A stretch of 22,708 nucleotides of DNA from Planctomycetota bacterium (lineage in GTDB: Bacteria; Planctomycetota; Phycisphaerae; Tepidisphaerales; Tepidisphaeraceae), in contig JAEZED010000015.1 in NCBI GenBank assembly GCA_023417885.1, positions 1 to 22,708 of the forward strand, given 5' to 3'. Under the pieces are notes generated by a model that did no database searches, was not told where the DNA came from, and saw only the letters and a list, made by a program, of their open reading frames with translations. This document shows, in pieces, positions 8,478 to 15,619 of this stretch; position 1 is the first letter of the stretch; every line of letters starts with the position of its first letter. The translations under genes and the position numbers were made by a program.

Positions 8478-9200
8478 TCAGATGCGCTTGCGCAGGTAGA
8501 TCCCCTCCCCGCTGCCGTAGGCGAACGGGCCGAGCAGGCACTCGGCGATCGCGTGCCCCGCTTCCTCGGGTGTCAGCAGCGCCTCGGTCGGCACGCCCTC
8601 CACCCCCTTCAGCCCGCGGAACATCGCCGTCTCGACGCCACCCAGGATGATGGCGACGCTCCGGATCCCCTCCGCGTCCCCTTCGCGCGCCAGGGCACGC
8701 GTCAGCCCCAGCAGGCCCGCCTTGGCGGCGGCGTAGGCGACGAAGCCCGGAAGCGGATCGATTGCCGACATGCTGCTGACGTTGACGATCACGGGTCGCC
8801 GTCCGGCGGCCCCGGACTGGCGCAGGTGAGGCCAGGCCAGGCGCGACAACGTCATCGCCGCCGTCAGGTTCACCGCCAGCGTTCGGTCGAAGAGAGCTGC
8901 GCCTGTCTCCTCCACGCCCGCCTGCGGGGCGTAGCCGGCGTTGTTCACCACCCCGTCGATCCCGCCGAACGTGTCAACGACCTTCTGGGCGACGCCGGAG
9001 AGGTCTGATTCGCTGGTGATGTCGGCCCGCCTCGCGAGGCACGTCCCGCCTGCGGCCTCGCAGAGGCGGGCGGTCTCGGCCAGGTCCGTCTGGTCGCGGG
9101 CCACGATGGCGACGGCCCCGCCACGCCGGCTGAGCTCGACCGCGGTCGCCCGCCCCACGCCGCGGCTGGCGCCGGTCACGATCGTGACGTGTTGCCTCAT
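8478..9200 (-). CDS. Short-chain dehydrogenase/reductase (SDR family)
   Basis: NAD(P)-dependent oxidoreductase of the classical SDR family, 240 residues from the ATG at 9200. The Rossmann motif TGASRGVG follows the start closely, and NNAGYAP, a Ser in VNVSSMS and the catalytic YAAAK complete the set. The substrate cannot be told; FabG-like ketoreductases and sugar or alcohol dehydrogenases share these motifs. An upstream in-frame Met would add 27 residues of non-conserved sequence. I rejected it because SDRs start a few residues before the glycine motif. The ATG at 9200 is preceded by TACGCT with a 6-nt gap, the spacing seen before polX and the cupin gene, and has no Shine-Dalgarno. Confidence 0.9.
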   Translation of the reverse strand: MRQHVTIVTGASRGVGRATAVELSRRGGAVAIVARDQTDLAETARLCEAAGGTCLARRADITSESDLSGVAQKVVDTFGGIDGVVNNAGYAPQAGVEETGAALFDRTLAVNLTAAMTLSRLAWPHLRQSGAAGRRPVIVNVSSMSAIDPLPGFVAYAAAKAGLLGLTRALAREGDAEGIRSVAIILGGVETAMFRGLKGVEGVPTEALLTPEEAGHAIAECLLGPFAYGSGEGIYLRKRI

Positions 9201-9237
9201 GGAGCAAGCGTAGGACGAGGCGCCTGACTGACGACAA

Positions 9238-9266
9238 CCGCCCGCTCCGGGGTCGGAAGCGGGCGG
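9238..9266 (-). terminator. Hairpin downstream of nuoE
   Basis: A 9-bp inverted repeat (9238-9246 with 9258-9266) lies 30 bp after the nuoE stop. On the minus strand it is followed by ttgtcgtc, a weak U-tract. It plausibly separates nuoE from the SDR gene. Confidence 0.4.
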
Positions 9267-9296
9267 GACTGTTGTCCTCACTTGGCCGGGAGCGCG

Positions 9297-10010
9297 TTAC
9301 GCCCCGCCACCCTTCTTCTTCCCGCGGCCCTTCTTGGCAGGCCCCTTCTTCGCCTTGCCAGGGGTGCCGTGCGTCGGCGGCATGGGGGCGGCGACGCTTG
9401 CCCCCTGCGGCTCGACTCCGCCGCTGCCGGGCGGATTGCCGTGCGGCACGTCGAAGGTGATCACCGGGTCGTGGTAGTCGTGCGGGTCGTCCGGAACGGT
9501 CTGGAGATGCGACAGGAGGCCTTCGAGGGTGATTTCCTCGTGCAGCAGCTCGTTCACCAGCGCCACCGGCGCCGTGCCGCAGGAACCGAGGCACTCCATC
9601 TCGATCAGCGTGAAACGTTCGTCATCGGTCGTCTCGCCGACCTCCACGCCGAGCTTGTCCACGAGCCCCTCGATGATCCGATCCGATCCGCACACCTCGC
9701 ACGCGAGGCTCCGGCAGACCCCGATCAGGTACTTGCCACGCTTCGTCAGCCAGTACTCCTCGTAGAAGCTGGCGGTGTCGAGCACCTCGGCGGGAGCCAG
9801 CTCGAGAAACTCGGCCACCTCCTGCATCGCCTCGGGCGGGATCCAGTTGTACTCGTGCTGCACGAGGTGGAGCACCGGCAGCAGGCAGGCCCGCTTCGTC
9901 GGGTAGCGCGGGAAGAGAACCTCCCGGACGTGGCGCTGCATCTCCTCGGTCAGCAGCGGCTGACCCGACTCCATGCGTGCGTGGCGGCGATCCTCAACGA
10001 TCCAGCTCAT
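9297..10010 (-). CDS. nuoE: NuoE-like 2Fe-2S thioredoxin-fold protein (NADH dehydrogenase 24 kDa subunit family)
   Basis: This family carries one 2Fe-2S cluster next to the NADH-oxidising flavoprotein of complex I or of related hydrogenases and formate dehydrogenases. The protein has 237 residues from the ATG at 10010. The helical N-terminus (YPTKRACLLPVLHLVQHEYNW) precedes the thioredoxin-like fold. The ligands are CRSLAC (C-x4-C) and CLGSC (C-x3-C), as in NuoE. After about residue 170 comes a Pro/Gly-rich stretch and a very basic tail (GKAKKGPAKKGRGKKKGG), which standard NuoE lacks. No nuoF, nuoG or other complex I gene is in the window, so the partner is unknown. An upstream Met would add 77 residues of low-complexity sequence and was rejected. 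TATCAT sits 9 nt before the ATG and there is no Shine-Dalgarno. Confidence 0.88.
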   Translation of the reverse strand: MSWIVEDRRHARMESGQPLLTEEMQRHVREVLFPRYPTKRACLLPVLHLVQHEYNWIPPEAMQEVAEFLELAPAEVLDTASFYEEYWLTKRGKYLIGVCRSLACEVCGSDRIIEGLVDKLGVEVGETTDDERFTLIEMECLGSCGTAPVALVNELLHEEITLEGLLSHLQTVPDDPHDYHDPVITFDVPHGNPPGSGGVEPQGASVAAPMPPTHGTPGKAKKGPAKKGRGKKKGGGA

Positions 10011-10019
10011 AGGTCGAAG

Positions 10020-10025
10020 ATGATA
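10020..10025 (-). promoter_or_regulatory. -10-like TATCAT before nuoE
   Basis: TATCAT on the minus strand is separated by 9 nt from the nuoE ATG at 10010. The leader would be 0-3 nt. It is one of several genes here with a -10-like hexamer where a Shine-Dalgarno is expected. Confidence 0.4.
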
Positions 10026-10084
10026 GCGGCGTACCCCCGCCCTGCCACCGCCCCGCGACGCCCCCTGCGCGGCCCGAGGGCCAG

Positions 10085-10576
10085 TCAGTCCGCCGTGGAG
10101 GCGCTGCGATCGGCCGGGAAGTGCAGGTGCATGCTCTCGTGGTCCAGCTTCTTCCACGCGCCGGTGGCGAAGTCGACGCCCGTCGCGACCAGGCCCGGGA
10201 CGACGAAAACCAGCGTTAGGGCCATGCTGCCGAAGAGCCACGGGTCGACGTCGCTGCTGATGTGGGCGAGCAACGGCTCGTACCCCCCCAGCTCCAGCTT
10301 GAGCTGGTAGTCGCCATTCCCCTTGGCGGGGTCGAGGTGGATCGTCGTCGGCGTCACGCCGGGGTGCTTGCGCCAGTCTTCCATCCCCCGCTTCGTGTAG
10401 ACCGCGGCCCCGGCGGGCTCGCTCGTGACCATCAGCGGGCGCTCGCCCCCGCCGTCGGAGACGACGGTCGCGCAGCCGACGAGGCCGCCGGACCCGACGA
10501 GAATGAGGCCGGCGAGCAGACCGGTCAGGACGTGGCTGAACGTGCCGCGAAGGCGGACGATCGAACGTGCGAGCAT
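10085..10576 (-). CDS. Putative lipoprotein with PEGA-like domain
   Basis: Unknown function, 163 residues. The N-terminus has a basic start, a hydrophobic stretch (VLTGLLAGLILVGSGG) and a lipobox LVGC, so export and lipidation at the Cys near residue 35 are likely. The next part (VTSEPAGAAVYTKRG, then GVTPTTIHLD, then LKLELGGYEP) follows the pattern of PEGA-type beta domains, which often sit on surface or envelope proteins. A hydrophobic segment (SMALTLVFVVPGLVATGVDF) and 'TGAWKKLD' follow, similar in style to YceK/YidQ-type small lipoproteins. The start is firm: AAGGAGT lies 4 nt before the ATG. The gap to the divergent cupin gene is 137 bp. Confidence 0.8.
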   Translation of the reverse strand: MLARSIVRLRGTFSHVLTGLLAGLILVGSGGLVGCATVVSDGGGERPLMVTSEPAGAAVYTKRGMEDWRKHPGVTPTTIHLDPAKGNGDYQLKLELGGYEPLLAHISSDVDPWLFGSMALTLVFVVPGLVATGVDFATGAWKKLDHESMHLHFPADRSASTAD

Positions 10577-10701
10577 CGGGACTCCTTGCGTGGGGGGCCG
10601 TGTGGTTGCACCAAACGCATCGGCGAGGAGTCGCCGCCGCTTCAGTTCACAAACGAATGCCCCGTCAGCAGCACCGCGGGCGATCTTCCCGGACCGCGCG
10701 G

Positions 10702-10707
10702 TAGCAT
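10702..10707 (+). promoter_or_regulatory. -10-like TAGCAT immediately upstream of the cupin gene
   Basis: TAGCAT plus six bases precedes the ATG at 10714, the same arrangement as before polX. No Shine-Dalgarno is visible. Confidence 0.4.
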
Positions 10708-10713
10708 GCCGCC

Positions 10714-11097
10714 ATGCCCGAGTCCCCGCGCCCGATCAACCTGGAAAAGAAGTTCGCGGCGATCCCGGATCACTGGAATCCGCGGATCGTGGCGCAGCTG
10801 AACGGGCAGCACGTCCGGCTGGCCCGGCTGCTGGGCGACTTCGTGTGGCACCGCCACGACGAGGAGGACGAGCTGTTCCTGGTGGTGCGCGGGCGGCTGC
10901 AGATGGGAATGCGCGTGGCCGGCGAGGAGCGCTGGGAGGAGATCGCGCCCGGTGAGCTGATCGTGATCCCGCGCGGGCTGGAGCACTGCCCGCGGGCCCG
11001 GGAGGAGGTGCATGTCCTTCTCTTCGAGCCCGCGGGCACGCTCAACACCGGCAATGTCTCCGACGACCGGACGCGCCGGTCGCTGGAGACGCTCTGA
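10714..11097 (+). CDS. Small cupin-domain protein
   Basis: Single-domain cupin, 127 residues. Motif 1 is WHRHDEEDELFLVVRG, giving two His and a Glu as likely metal ligands; motif 2 is PGELIVIPRGLEHCPRA with the last His. Residues before 30 and after 105 are short extensions. Single cupins of this size include many uncharacterised proteins and some mannose-6-phosphate isomerase-like ones; substrate and metal cannot be told from sequence. It stands alone on the plus strand and ends 3 bp from the stop of the convergent ferritin-like gene. Confidence 0.88.
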   Translation: MPESPRPINLEKKFAAIPDHWNPRIVAQLNGQHVRLARLLGDFVWHRHDEEDELFLVVRGRLQMGMRVAGEERWEEIAPGELIVIPRGLEHCPRAREEVHVLLFEPAGTLNTGNVSDDRTRRSLETL

Positions 11098-11100
11098 CGG

Positions 11101-11601
11101 CTACTGAACCGGTTCCGCGGCGGCGGGGTTCTTGCGCGCCTCGGCGAAGCGCGAGAGCTTCTCGTCGGTCTGCTTCTCCTCAGCGAGGTTCTGCTTGAGG
11201 AGGCGCAGGGCATCCTGCATCCCGAGCTGCTCGGCCCAGGCGCACATCGTGCCGTAGCTGGCGATCTCGTAGTGCTCCACCTTCTGGGCCGAGCCGATGA
11301 GCACGGCGTCCATGACGTCGGCCTCGGCGTCCTGCTCCATCATCGCCTGCCCTTCCTCGATGATGCCGGCCATTCCCTCGCACTTCTCGCCGCGGGGGGT
11401 CTTGCCGACCTGCTCGAAGACCTTTTCGAGGCGCTCGACCTGTCCCTTGGTCTGCTCGAGGTGCTCCTCGAAGAGGCTGCGAAGCTCCTCGTCCTCCGTC
11501 GCCTTGGCCATTTTCGGCAGGGCGCGGAGGAGCTGCTTCTCGGCGTGGTAAATGTCCTTCAGCTCGTGGGTGAACGCATCCTGAAGACTCGACATCGGCA
11601 T
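11101..11601 (-). CDS. Ferritin-like protein of the YciE/YciF (DUF892) family
   Basis: Four-helix ferritin-like protein, 166 residues, the usual size of the DUF892 family. Recognisable stretches are LQDAFTHELKDIYHAEKQLL at the start, FEEHLEQTKGQVERLEKVFE, and KVEHYEIASYGTM, each supplying Glu/His residues for a possible di-metal site. Members are linked to stress responses, but their biochemical role is unclear. A GGAG eight bases upstream supports the ATG at 11601; a Met two codons later is equally possible. A GC-rich hairpin (11667-11702) lies upstream. Confidence 0.92.
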   Translation of the reverse strand: MPMSSLQDAFTHELKDIYHAEKQLLRALPKMAKATEDEELRSLFEEHLEQTKGQVERLEKVFEQVGKTPRGEKCEGMAGIIEEGQAMMEQDAEADVMDAVLIGSAQKVEHYEIASYGTMCAWAEQLGMQDALRLLKQNLAEEKQTDEKLSRFAEARKNPAAAEPVQ

Positions 11602-11666
11602 GGCGCAAGCTCCGTTGTAAGGCGGGTTGAAACTCGATTGCCCGGTTCCCCACTTCTACCGCCGCC

Positions 11667-11702
11667 CGCGCCCCGCGGGAGCGCGCGAAAGCGCGGGGCG
11701 CG
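11667..11702. repeat. GC-rich hairpin between DUF892 gene and hypothetical gene
   Basis: Perfect 11-bp inverted repeat, cgcgccccgcg (11667-11677) and cgcggggcgcg (11692-11702), loop 14 bp. It could end transcription of the 11764-12330 gene, but no U-tract follows on either strand. Confidence 0.5.
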
Positions 11703-11763
11703 AGCCCGGCTCACAACGTTCGGCCCGATCAACAGTTACGCCGGGACGCAAGCGCGTCCTGCC

Positions 11764-12330
11764 TCATTCGGCCATGCGCAGCAGCGCGTCGGCCGTCCCC
11801 GGCTCGCGACACTGCCACCAGAGCTGCCCGTGATGATGCACCGCGCAGTAGACCGCCGACCCCGGGAACAGCAGCGCAAAGTCGCTCTTCCACAGGTTCC
11901 GAACGATCCGGCCCAGGGCGGCCTCGAAACGGTCGGCCTCCCAGGCGCCAAAGCCCACTGCGTCGGCCTTGTGGCGCGTCCGGAGCCGCTCCGCGTCGAG
12001 CCCCAGTTCCGTCAGCAGCGACTTCATCCACGGCCCCTCCCCGTGCTCCAGTTCCGCCGCCCAGTGGTGAACCGGGGCGAGCCAGGCCTCCTGGCTTTCG
12101 GGGAACAGGTCTCGCCAGGCACGCCCCGCCAGCGCCGCCAGCGGCTCGTCCGTCACGCGGAGCCGCTCGCGCATCTCGGGGAGGATCGTGCGATCCTCCC
12201 CCGCGGCCCACCCGGCGACGTGGGCGGGATCGGTGTTCAGCACGAAGGCGGCGCCGTTGGGATAGACCGACCGCAACCCTGCGGTCACGGCGGTCTTTAG
12301 AACGATGGCGTAGTCCACGAGGCGCGGCAT
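11764..12330 (-). CDS. Conserved-looking hypothetical protein
   Basis: Not recognised. The protein has 188 residues, is soluble by composition and Trp-rich, starts MPRLVDYAIVLKTAVTAGL and ends near WWQCREPGTADALLRMAE. There is no signal peptide or membrane segment. The region around YCAVHHHGQLWWQ has a His cluster, but I see no known metal motif. Start choice: GGAGG lies 7 nt before the ATG at 12330, a very good Shine-Dalgarno. A Met at 12351 would add 7 residues but would read through that site. TATCAT at 12353-12358 is a fair -10 for a short leader. It diverges from the DinB-like gene (63-bp gap). Confidence 0.7.
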   Translation of the reverse strand: MPRLVDYAIVLKTAVTAGLRSVYPNGAAFVLNTDPAHVAGWAAGEDRTILPEMRERLRVTDEPLAALAGRAWRDLFPESQEAWLAPVHHWAAELEHGEGPWMKSLLTELGLDAERLRTRHKADAVGFGAWEADRFEAALGRIVRNLWKSDFALLFPGSAVYCAVHHHGQLWWQCREPGTADALLRMAE

Positions 12331-12352
12331 CCTCTGGCCTCCTGCGTCCATG

Positions 12353-12358
12353 ATGATA
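12353..12358 (-). promoter_or_regulatory. Candidate -10 (TATCAT) for the hypothetical gene
   Basis: TATCAT on the minus strand is 22 bp before the ATG at 12330. It would give a leader of about 16 nt that carries the GGAGG ribosome binding site. Confidence 0.35.
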
Positions 12359-12393
12359 TTCTTCTGGCCTCGCCAAAGGCGGCTGCCAACTTC

Positions 12394-12882
12394 ATGACCA
12401 CGCGAGAAGCGATCCTCTACGGCCTGCGGCGCACCGGCGCGCTGATGACGATGTTCACCCGCGACCTGTCGCGCCAGGACCTGCATCACCGGGTCGTTCC
12501 GCAGGCCAACTGCGCCGCCTGGATTCTCGGGCACCTGGCGCTGGGCGACCGGAACATGCTCACCAGTCTCGGCGTCGAAACACTGCCGGCCCTGCCGTAT
12601 GAAGACTTCGACAAGCGCTTCGCGCGCGACGAGGTCGCTCCCCGCGCCGAGCACTTCGGCGACGCCGAGCTCCTGCCCCAGGTCTTCAAGGAGCATCGCG
12701 ACGCCCTGGTCGCCGCCGTCGAGGCGTTGGAGGAATCGCGCTTCAACGAGCCGCTCCCGAAGCCGCTGCCGATCGCCGCGACGGTGGGCGAGCTGCTGCT
12801 GTTCATGCCGATCCACGCGGCGACGCACATCGGGCAGATCAGCACGATCCGCCGCTCGCTGGGGCGTCCGCCGCTCGCCTGA
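12394..12882 (+). CDS. DinB-like / DinB_2 family protein
   Basis: Four-helix-bundle protein of the DinB/YfiT superfamily, 162 residues, typical length. Helix 2 carries CAAWILGHLALGDRNM with the first metal His. The C-terminal helix carries PIHAATHIGQISTIRRSLGR with the other two, giving the usual three-His metal site. Members with known function are metal-dependent thiol S-transferases (bacillithiol or mycothiol linked); many remain uncharacterised. No clear Shine-Dalgarno precedes the ATG. It is followed after 22 bp by the split small membrane gene on the same strand, so the two may be co-transcribed. Confidence 0.85.
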   Translation: MTTREAILYGLRRTGALMTMFTRDLSRQDLHHRVVPQANCAAWILGHLALGDRNMLTSLGVETLPALPYEDFDKRFARDEVAPRAEHFGDAELLPQVFKEHRDALVAAVEALEESRFNEPLPKPLPIAATVGELLLFMPIHAATHIGQISTIRRSLGRPPLA

Positions 12883-12904
12883 CGACCCGAACGAGGAGAA
12901 CACC

Positions 12905-13095
12905 TTGTCCTCGCCCATGAACATGTTGATCATGATCCTGCCGTGGCTCCTGCTGCTGGCGGTGATCGTGTCGGTGGTGATCTGGCGCTGGGAGGCTTGG
13001 CGCAGGTGCTCCTGTTCCTGAGAAAGGCCAGCGTCACGGGGCTCTACGAGCGCCTGCGCTACGGCCGGCGGGTCGAGTACGCCCAGGTCGCCTGA
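12905..13095 (+). pseudogene. Small one-helix membrane protein split by a -1 frameshift
   Basis: A TTG start at 12905 with GAGGAG about 7 nt upstream opens a frame giving MNMLIMILPWLLLLAVIVSV, a clear membrane helix, and stops at 13021 after a poor tail (RRCSCS). In the -1 frame from about 12990 the sequence reads on as AQVLLFLRKASVTGL and YERLRYGRRVEYAQVA, stopping at 13093-13095. The helix in one frame and the basic cytoplasmic tail in the other look like one protein of about 60 residues. The switch is near 12985-13000. No classical slippery heptamer is evident, so a true mutation or a sequence error is more likely than programmed frameshifting. An ATG at 12917 is an alternative start. Function unknown. 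Confidence 0.55.
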
Positions 13096-13154
13096 GACGC
13101 AGGGGCGCGTCCTGCAATCGCGCCGCCGGCGCCGCCGCAGGCCGGCACGCTTTG

Positions 13155-13826
13155 ATGTCATCCACGCCGACCAGCCCGCTGACGCGCATCGTCCTGACCG
13201 GCGGGCCGGGGGCGGGCAAGACGGTCATCGCCGAGGCCTTGGCGGACGGCGCCCATCTCGCGGCATGGCGCGAGGAGGTAGGCGGCGTGATGCTCGTGCC
13301 GGAGGCGGCGACGCAGGTTTACGCCGCCCGTCGGACGCGGTGGGATCGCCTCGACGCGGACGGCCGGCGCGAGGTGCAGCGGGAGATCTACCGCTTCCAG
13401 CGCGTGCAGGAGGATCGACTGGCCGCCCTGGCCTACGAGCGGGGCGACCGACTGCTTCTGCTGGATCGCGGGACGATCGACGGCAGCGCCTACTGGCCGG
13501 ACGGGCCCGGCGCGTACTGGCGCGACCAGGGCGTGGATCCGACGGACGAGCTGATGCGTTACGACGCGGTGCTTCTGCTGGAGAGCGCCGCAGCGCTGGG
13601 GAGCCACCTCTATGACGGGGAGGCGAGCAACCGCGCGCGCTTCGAGGACGCGCGGGGCGCGCTGGAGACGGGACGGCTGCTGGCGTCGGTCTGGTGCGGC
13701 CACCCGCGCCTGATCCGCATCCCGGCGACGAACGACCTGGAGGAGAAGATCCGGGCGGTGGCGAACGCGATCGGGCGCCTGGTCCAGGACTTTCAGCCAG
13801 GGGCGATCTCCGACTCCGACGGATGA
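13155..13826 (+). CDS. P-loop ATPase/kinase of the AAA_28 (NadR-like) type
   Basis: Putative nucleotide-binding phosphotransferase, 223 residues. The Walker A motif is LTGGPGAGKT near residues 14-23. LLLLDRGTIDGSAYWPDG gives the Walker B-like Asp and the 'DRG..D..aYw' signature of AAA_28 proteins, which resemble the kinase domain of NadR. Next come a lid-like Arg-rich part (SNRARFED) and a C-terminal helix. The natural substrate of most members is unknown. A TTG three bases upstream would add one residue; ATG 13155 is simpler. The region 13096-13154 is GC-rich with small inverted repeats but no clear ribosome binding site. It is followed by a repeat cluster. Confidence 0.82.
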   Translation: MSSTPTSPLTRIVLTGGPGAGKTVIAEALADGAHLAAWREEVGGVMLVPEAATQVYAARRTRWDRLDADGRREVQREIYRFQRVQEDRLAALAYERGDRLLLLDRGTIDGSAYWPDGPGAYWRDQGVDPTDELMRYDAVLLLESAAALGSHLYDGEASNRARFEDARGALETGRLLASVWCGHPRLIRIPATNDLEEKIRAVANAIGRLVQDFQPGAISDSDG

Positions 13827-13838
13827 GTAGCGGGCATC

Positions 13839-13988
13839 GTGGCCGGGGCATCCTGCGCGCGAGAAGCTTGTGGCACAGGTGAAGCGGATGCACACGGATG
13901 AAGCCGGAGGAGCGTGGCCGGGGCGGGCAGGATGCCCTCGCCACAAGTTCCGTCACTCACCCGTGTGCGTCCGTGTTCATCTGTGGCC
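13839..13988. repeat. Nested palindromic repeat cluster between the AAA_28 gene and argH
   Basis: Three layers are visible. A partial copy gtggccggggcatcctgc lies at 13839-13856. An outer imperfect inverted repeat pairs 13872-13900 with 13957-13988 (core gcacacgg). Inside it lies a palindrome with arms 13914-13924 and 13934-13944 (9 of 11 bases paired), which on the minus strand reads gtggcgagggcatcctgccc. The first and third copies are opposite in orientation and share the core of the palindrome inside dnaE at 3942-3960. The outer arms belong to a different family, so one element appears inserted in another. This accounts for nearly all of the 183-bp gap. Confidence 0.75.
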
Positions 13989-14009
13989 AACCTTCTCGTG
14001 CGCATCTGG

Positions 14010-15437
14010 TCAGAGGCCTAAGCGCTTTTTCCACTCCGCCAGCTGCTTCTTCAGCGGCTCGCCTCCGGCGGCGCCGGCGGACTGGTAGCGGGCGACGACG
14101 TTCCTTGCTCCAAGGCACGCGTAGACGTCGTCGGTGATGGGTGATTTGAGATTGGAGAGTTCAGAACCGGCGCTCGTGACCGCCTCGGCGAAGTCCTGCA
14201 CGCTCAGGTCCGAGAGCCTGGCCTTCCCCTCGCGCTCGCACCTGGCGACCAGCCCGCCGACCACCTGGTGAGCGGTGCGGAAGGGCACGCCCTTGACGAC
14301 GAGATACTCCGCGAGGCTGGTCGCGTCCATGAAGCCTCCCTCGCACGCCGCCTCGCACCGCTCCTTGACGAACTCGGTCGAGTTGACGATCGCCGCGGCC
14401 ATCGTGAGGCAACTGCTGACGGTGTCGTAGGCGGCGAAGACGTGGCGCTTGTCCTCCTGCAGGTCGCGGTTGTAGCCGATCGGCAGGCCCTTGCAGATGG
14501 TCAGCAGGGCGACGAGGTTGCCGTAGACGTTGCCGCAGCGGCCGCGGATGAGCTCGAGCATGTCCGGGTTGCGCTTCTGCGGCATCATCGAGCTTCCGGT
14601 GGTGTAGCGGTCGGCGGTCCTGATGAAGCCAAACTCGGCCGATGAGTAGATAATCCACTGCTCGGCCCAGCGGGAGAGGTGCATCGCCGTCATCGCGCAT
14701 GCCCAAACGAATCGCAATGCCGTGTCGCGAGTCGCAGTTGCTTTGATGCTGTTCATCGGCGGGTGGTTCAGATTGAAGGCGCGGCTCGTCATTCCCGCGT
14801 CGATCGGGAGCGAAGTGCCAGCAATGGCACCCGCTCCCAGTGGCGACTCCTCCAAATCCGACGAGGCGAGATACTCGAAGTCGTCCATCGCCTTCATGCG
14901 CTCCCAGCAGAGGCACTCGGCCGCCGCCGAGATTGGTTGAGCACGCTGAAGATGCGTGTAAGACGGCATCACGATGTCGATCGATCTGTCGGCCAATGAA
15001 ACGAACGCCCGTGCCAGGTCGTACCCAAGTTCGTCCAGTTTGGCGGCGTGGTCGATGATCCAAAGCCGAAGGTCCATCGCCACCTGATCGTTCCGGCTTC
15101 GCCCCGTGTGCAGCTTGCGGCCCGGCTCGCCGACCTTGTCGATCAGGGCCTTCTCCACGCACATGTGGATGTCCTCGTACTGCTTATCAAAGCCCGGCCA
15201 GTTCGGGCCGCTCTCGTCGATCTCCCCCTCGATCTCCTTGAGCCCCTTCTCGATGGCATCGCGGTCGGCCTCGGTGATGAGCCCCACCTTCGCCAGCATC
15301 GTCGCGTGGGCGATGCTTCCGGCGATGTCCTGCTTGTAGAGCCGCCAGTCGTAGCTGACGCTCTCGACGAAGTCCTGCCCGAGGGCATCGGTCGCCTCGG
15401 CGATGCGGGCCTGCCAGCTTTTGTTTGGCTCGGTCAT
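14010..15437 (-). CDS. argH: Argininosuccinate lyase
   Basis: Last step of arginine synthesis: argininosuccinate to arginine and fumarate. The protein has 475 residues from ATG 15437, typical for the family (about 460). It shows TGRSRNDQVAMDLRLW, THLQRAQPIS and the fumarase/aspartase superfamily signature GSSMMPQKRNPD with the catalytic Ser loop. The C-terminal domain includes FRTAHQVVGGLV. Longer upstream starts (to 15725) are low complexity and were rejected. TACACT sits 5 nt before the ATG, with no Shine-Dalgarno. A central stretch, about 14640-15080, has clearly lower GC at third codon positions than the ends of the gene (hand counts of 13 of 20 in two 60-base blocks, against 20 of 20 at 14461-14520). 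No other arg gene is adjacent. Confidence 0.96.
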   Translation of the reverse strand: MTEPNKSWQARIAEATDALGQDFVESVSYDWRLYKQDIAGSIAHATMLAKVGLITEADRDAIEKGLKEIEGEIDESGPNWPGFDKQYEDIHMCVEKALIDKVGEPGRKLHTGRSRNDQVAMDLRLWIIDHAAKLDELGYDLARAFVSLADRSIDIVMPSYTHLQRAQPISAAAECLCWERMKAMDDFEYLASSDLEESPLGAGAIAGTSLPIDAGMTSRAFNLNHPPMNSIKATATRDTALRFVWACAMTAMHLSRWAEQWIIYSSAEFGFIRTADRYTTGSSMMPQKRNPDMLELIRGRCGNVYGNLVALLTICKGLPIGYNRDLQEDKRHVFAAYDTVSSCLTMAAAIVNSTEFVKERCEAACEGGFMDATSLAEYLVVKGVPFRTAHQVVGGLVARCEREGKARLSDLSVQDFAEAVTSAGSELSNLKSPITDDVYACLGARNVVARYQSAGAAGGEPLKKQLAEWKKRLGL

Positions 15438-15619
15438 GGCGGAGTGTATGTGGCGCTGGCGCCGAAGGTCCCACGCCGGCCGCGACAGGTGCGAAGAGTC
15501 CGAGAGCCGGCCTGCGCGCCCCGTCGGCGCTACCGCGACCCCGGGGCTTCCGTTACCCTCTGCCCGCCGGCCGCGGAGGGTGGTCGGATCATCTCTGCCG
15601 AACCCGGAGGGGGAACGCC

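Noticed and set aside
11209..11221. gggcatcctgcat in the ferritin-like gene, similar to the palindrome core
   Set aside because: It encodes the family-typical GMQDALRLL helix and has no paired arm, so it is a chance match.
11764..13161. 465-codon minus-strand frame extending the hypothetical gene through the DinB gene
   Set aside because: Only the part from 12330 has a ribosome binding site and protein-like sequence; the rest is the reverse of the DinB and small membrane genes.
13839..13988. CRISPR array
   Set aside because: The repeats are palindromes in opposite orientations with no regular spacers, and no cas gene is present.
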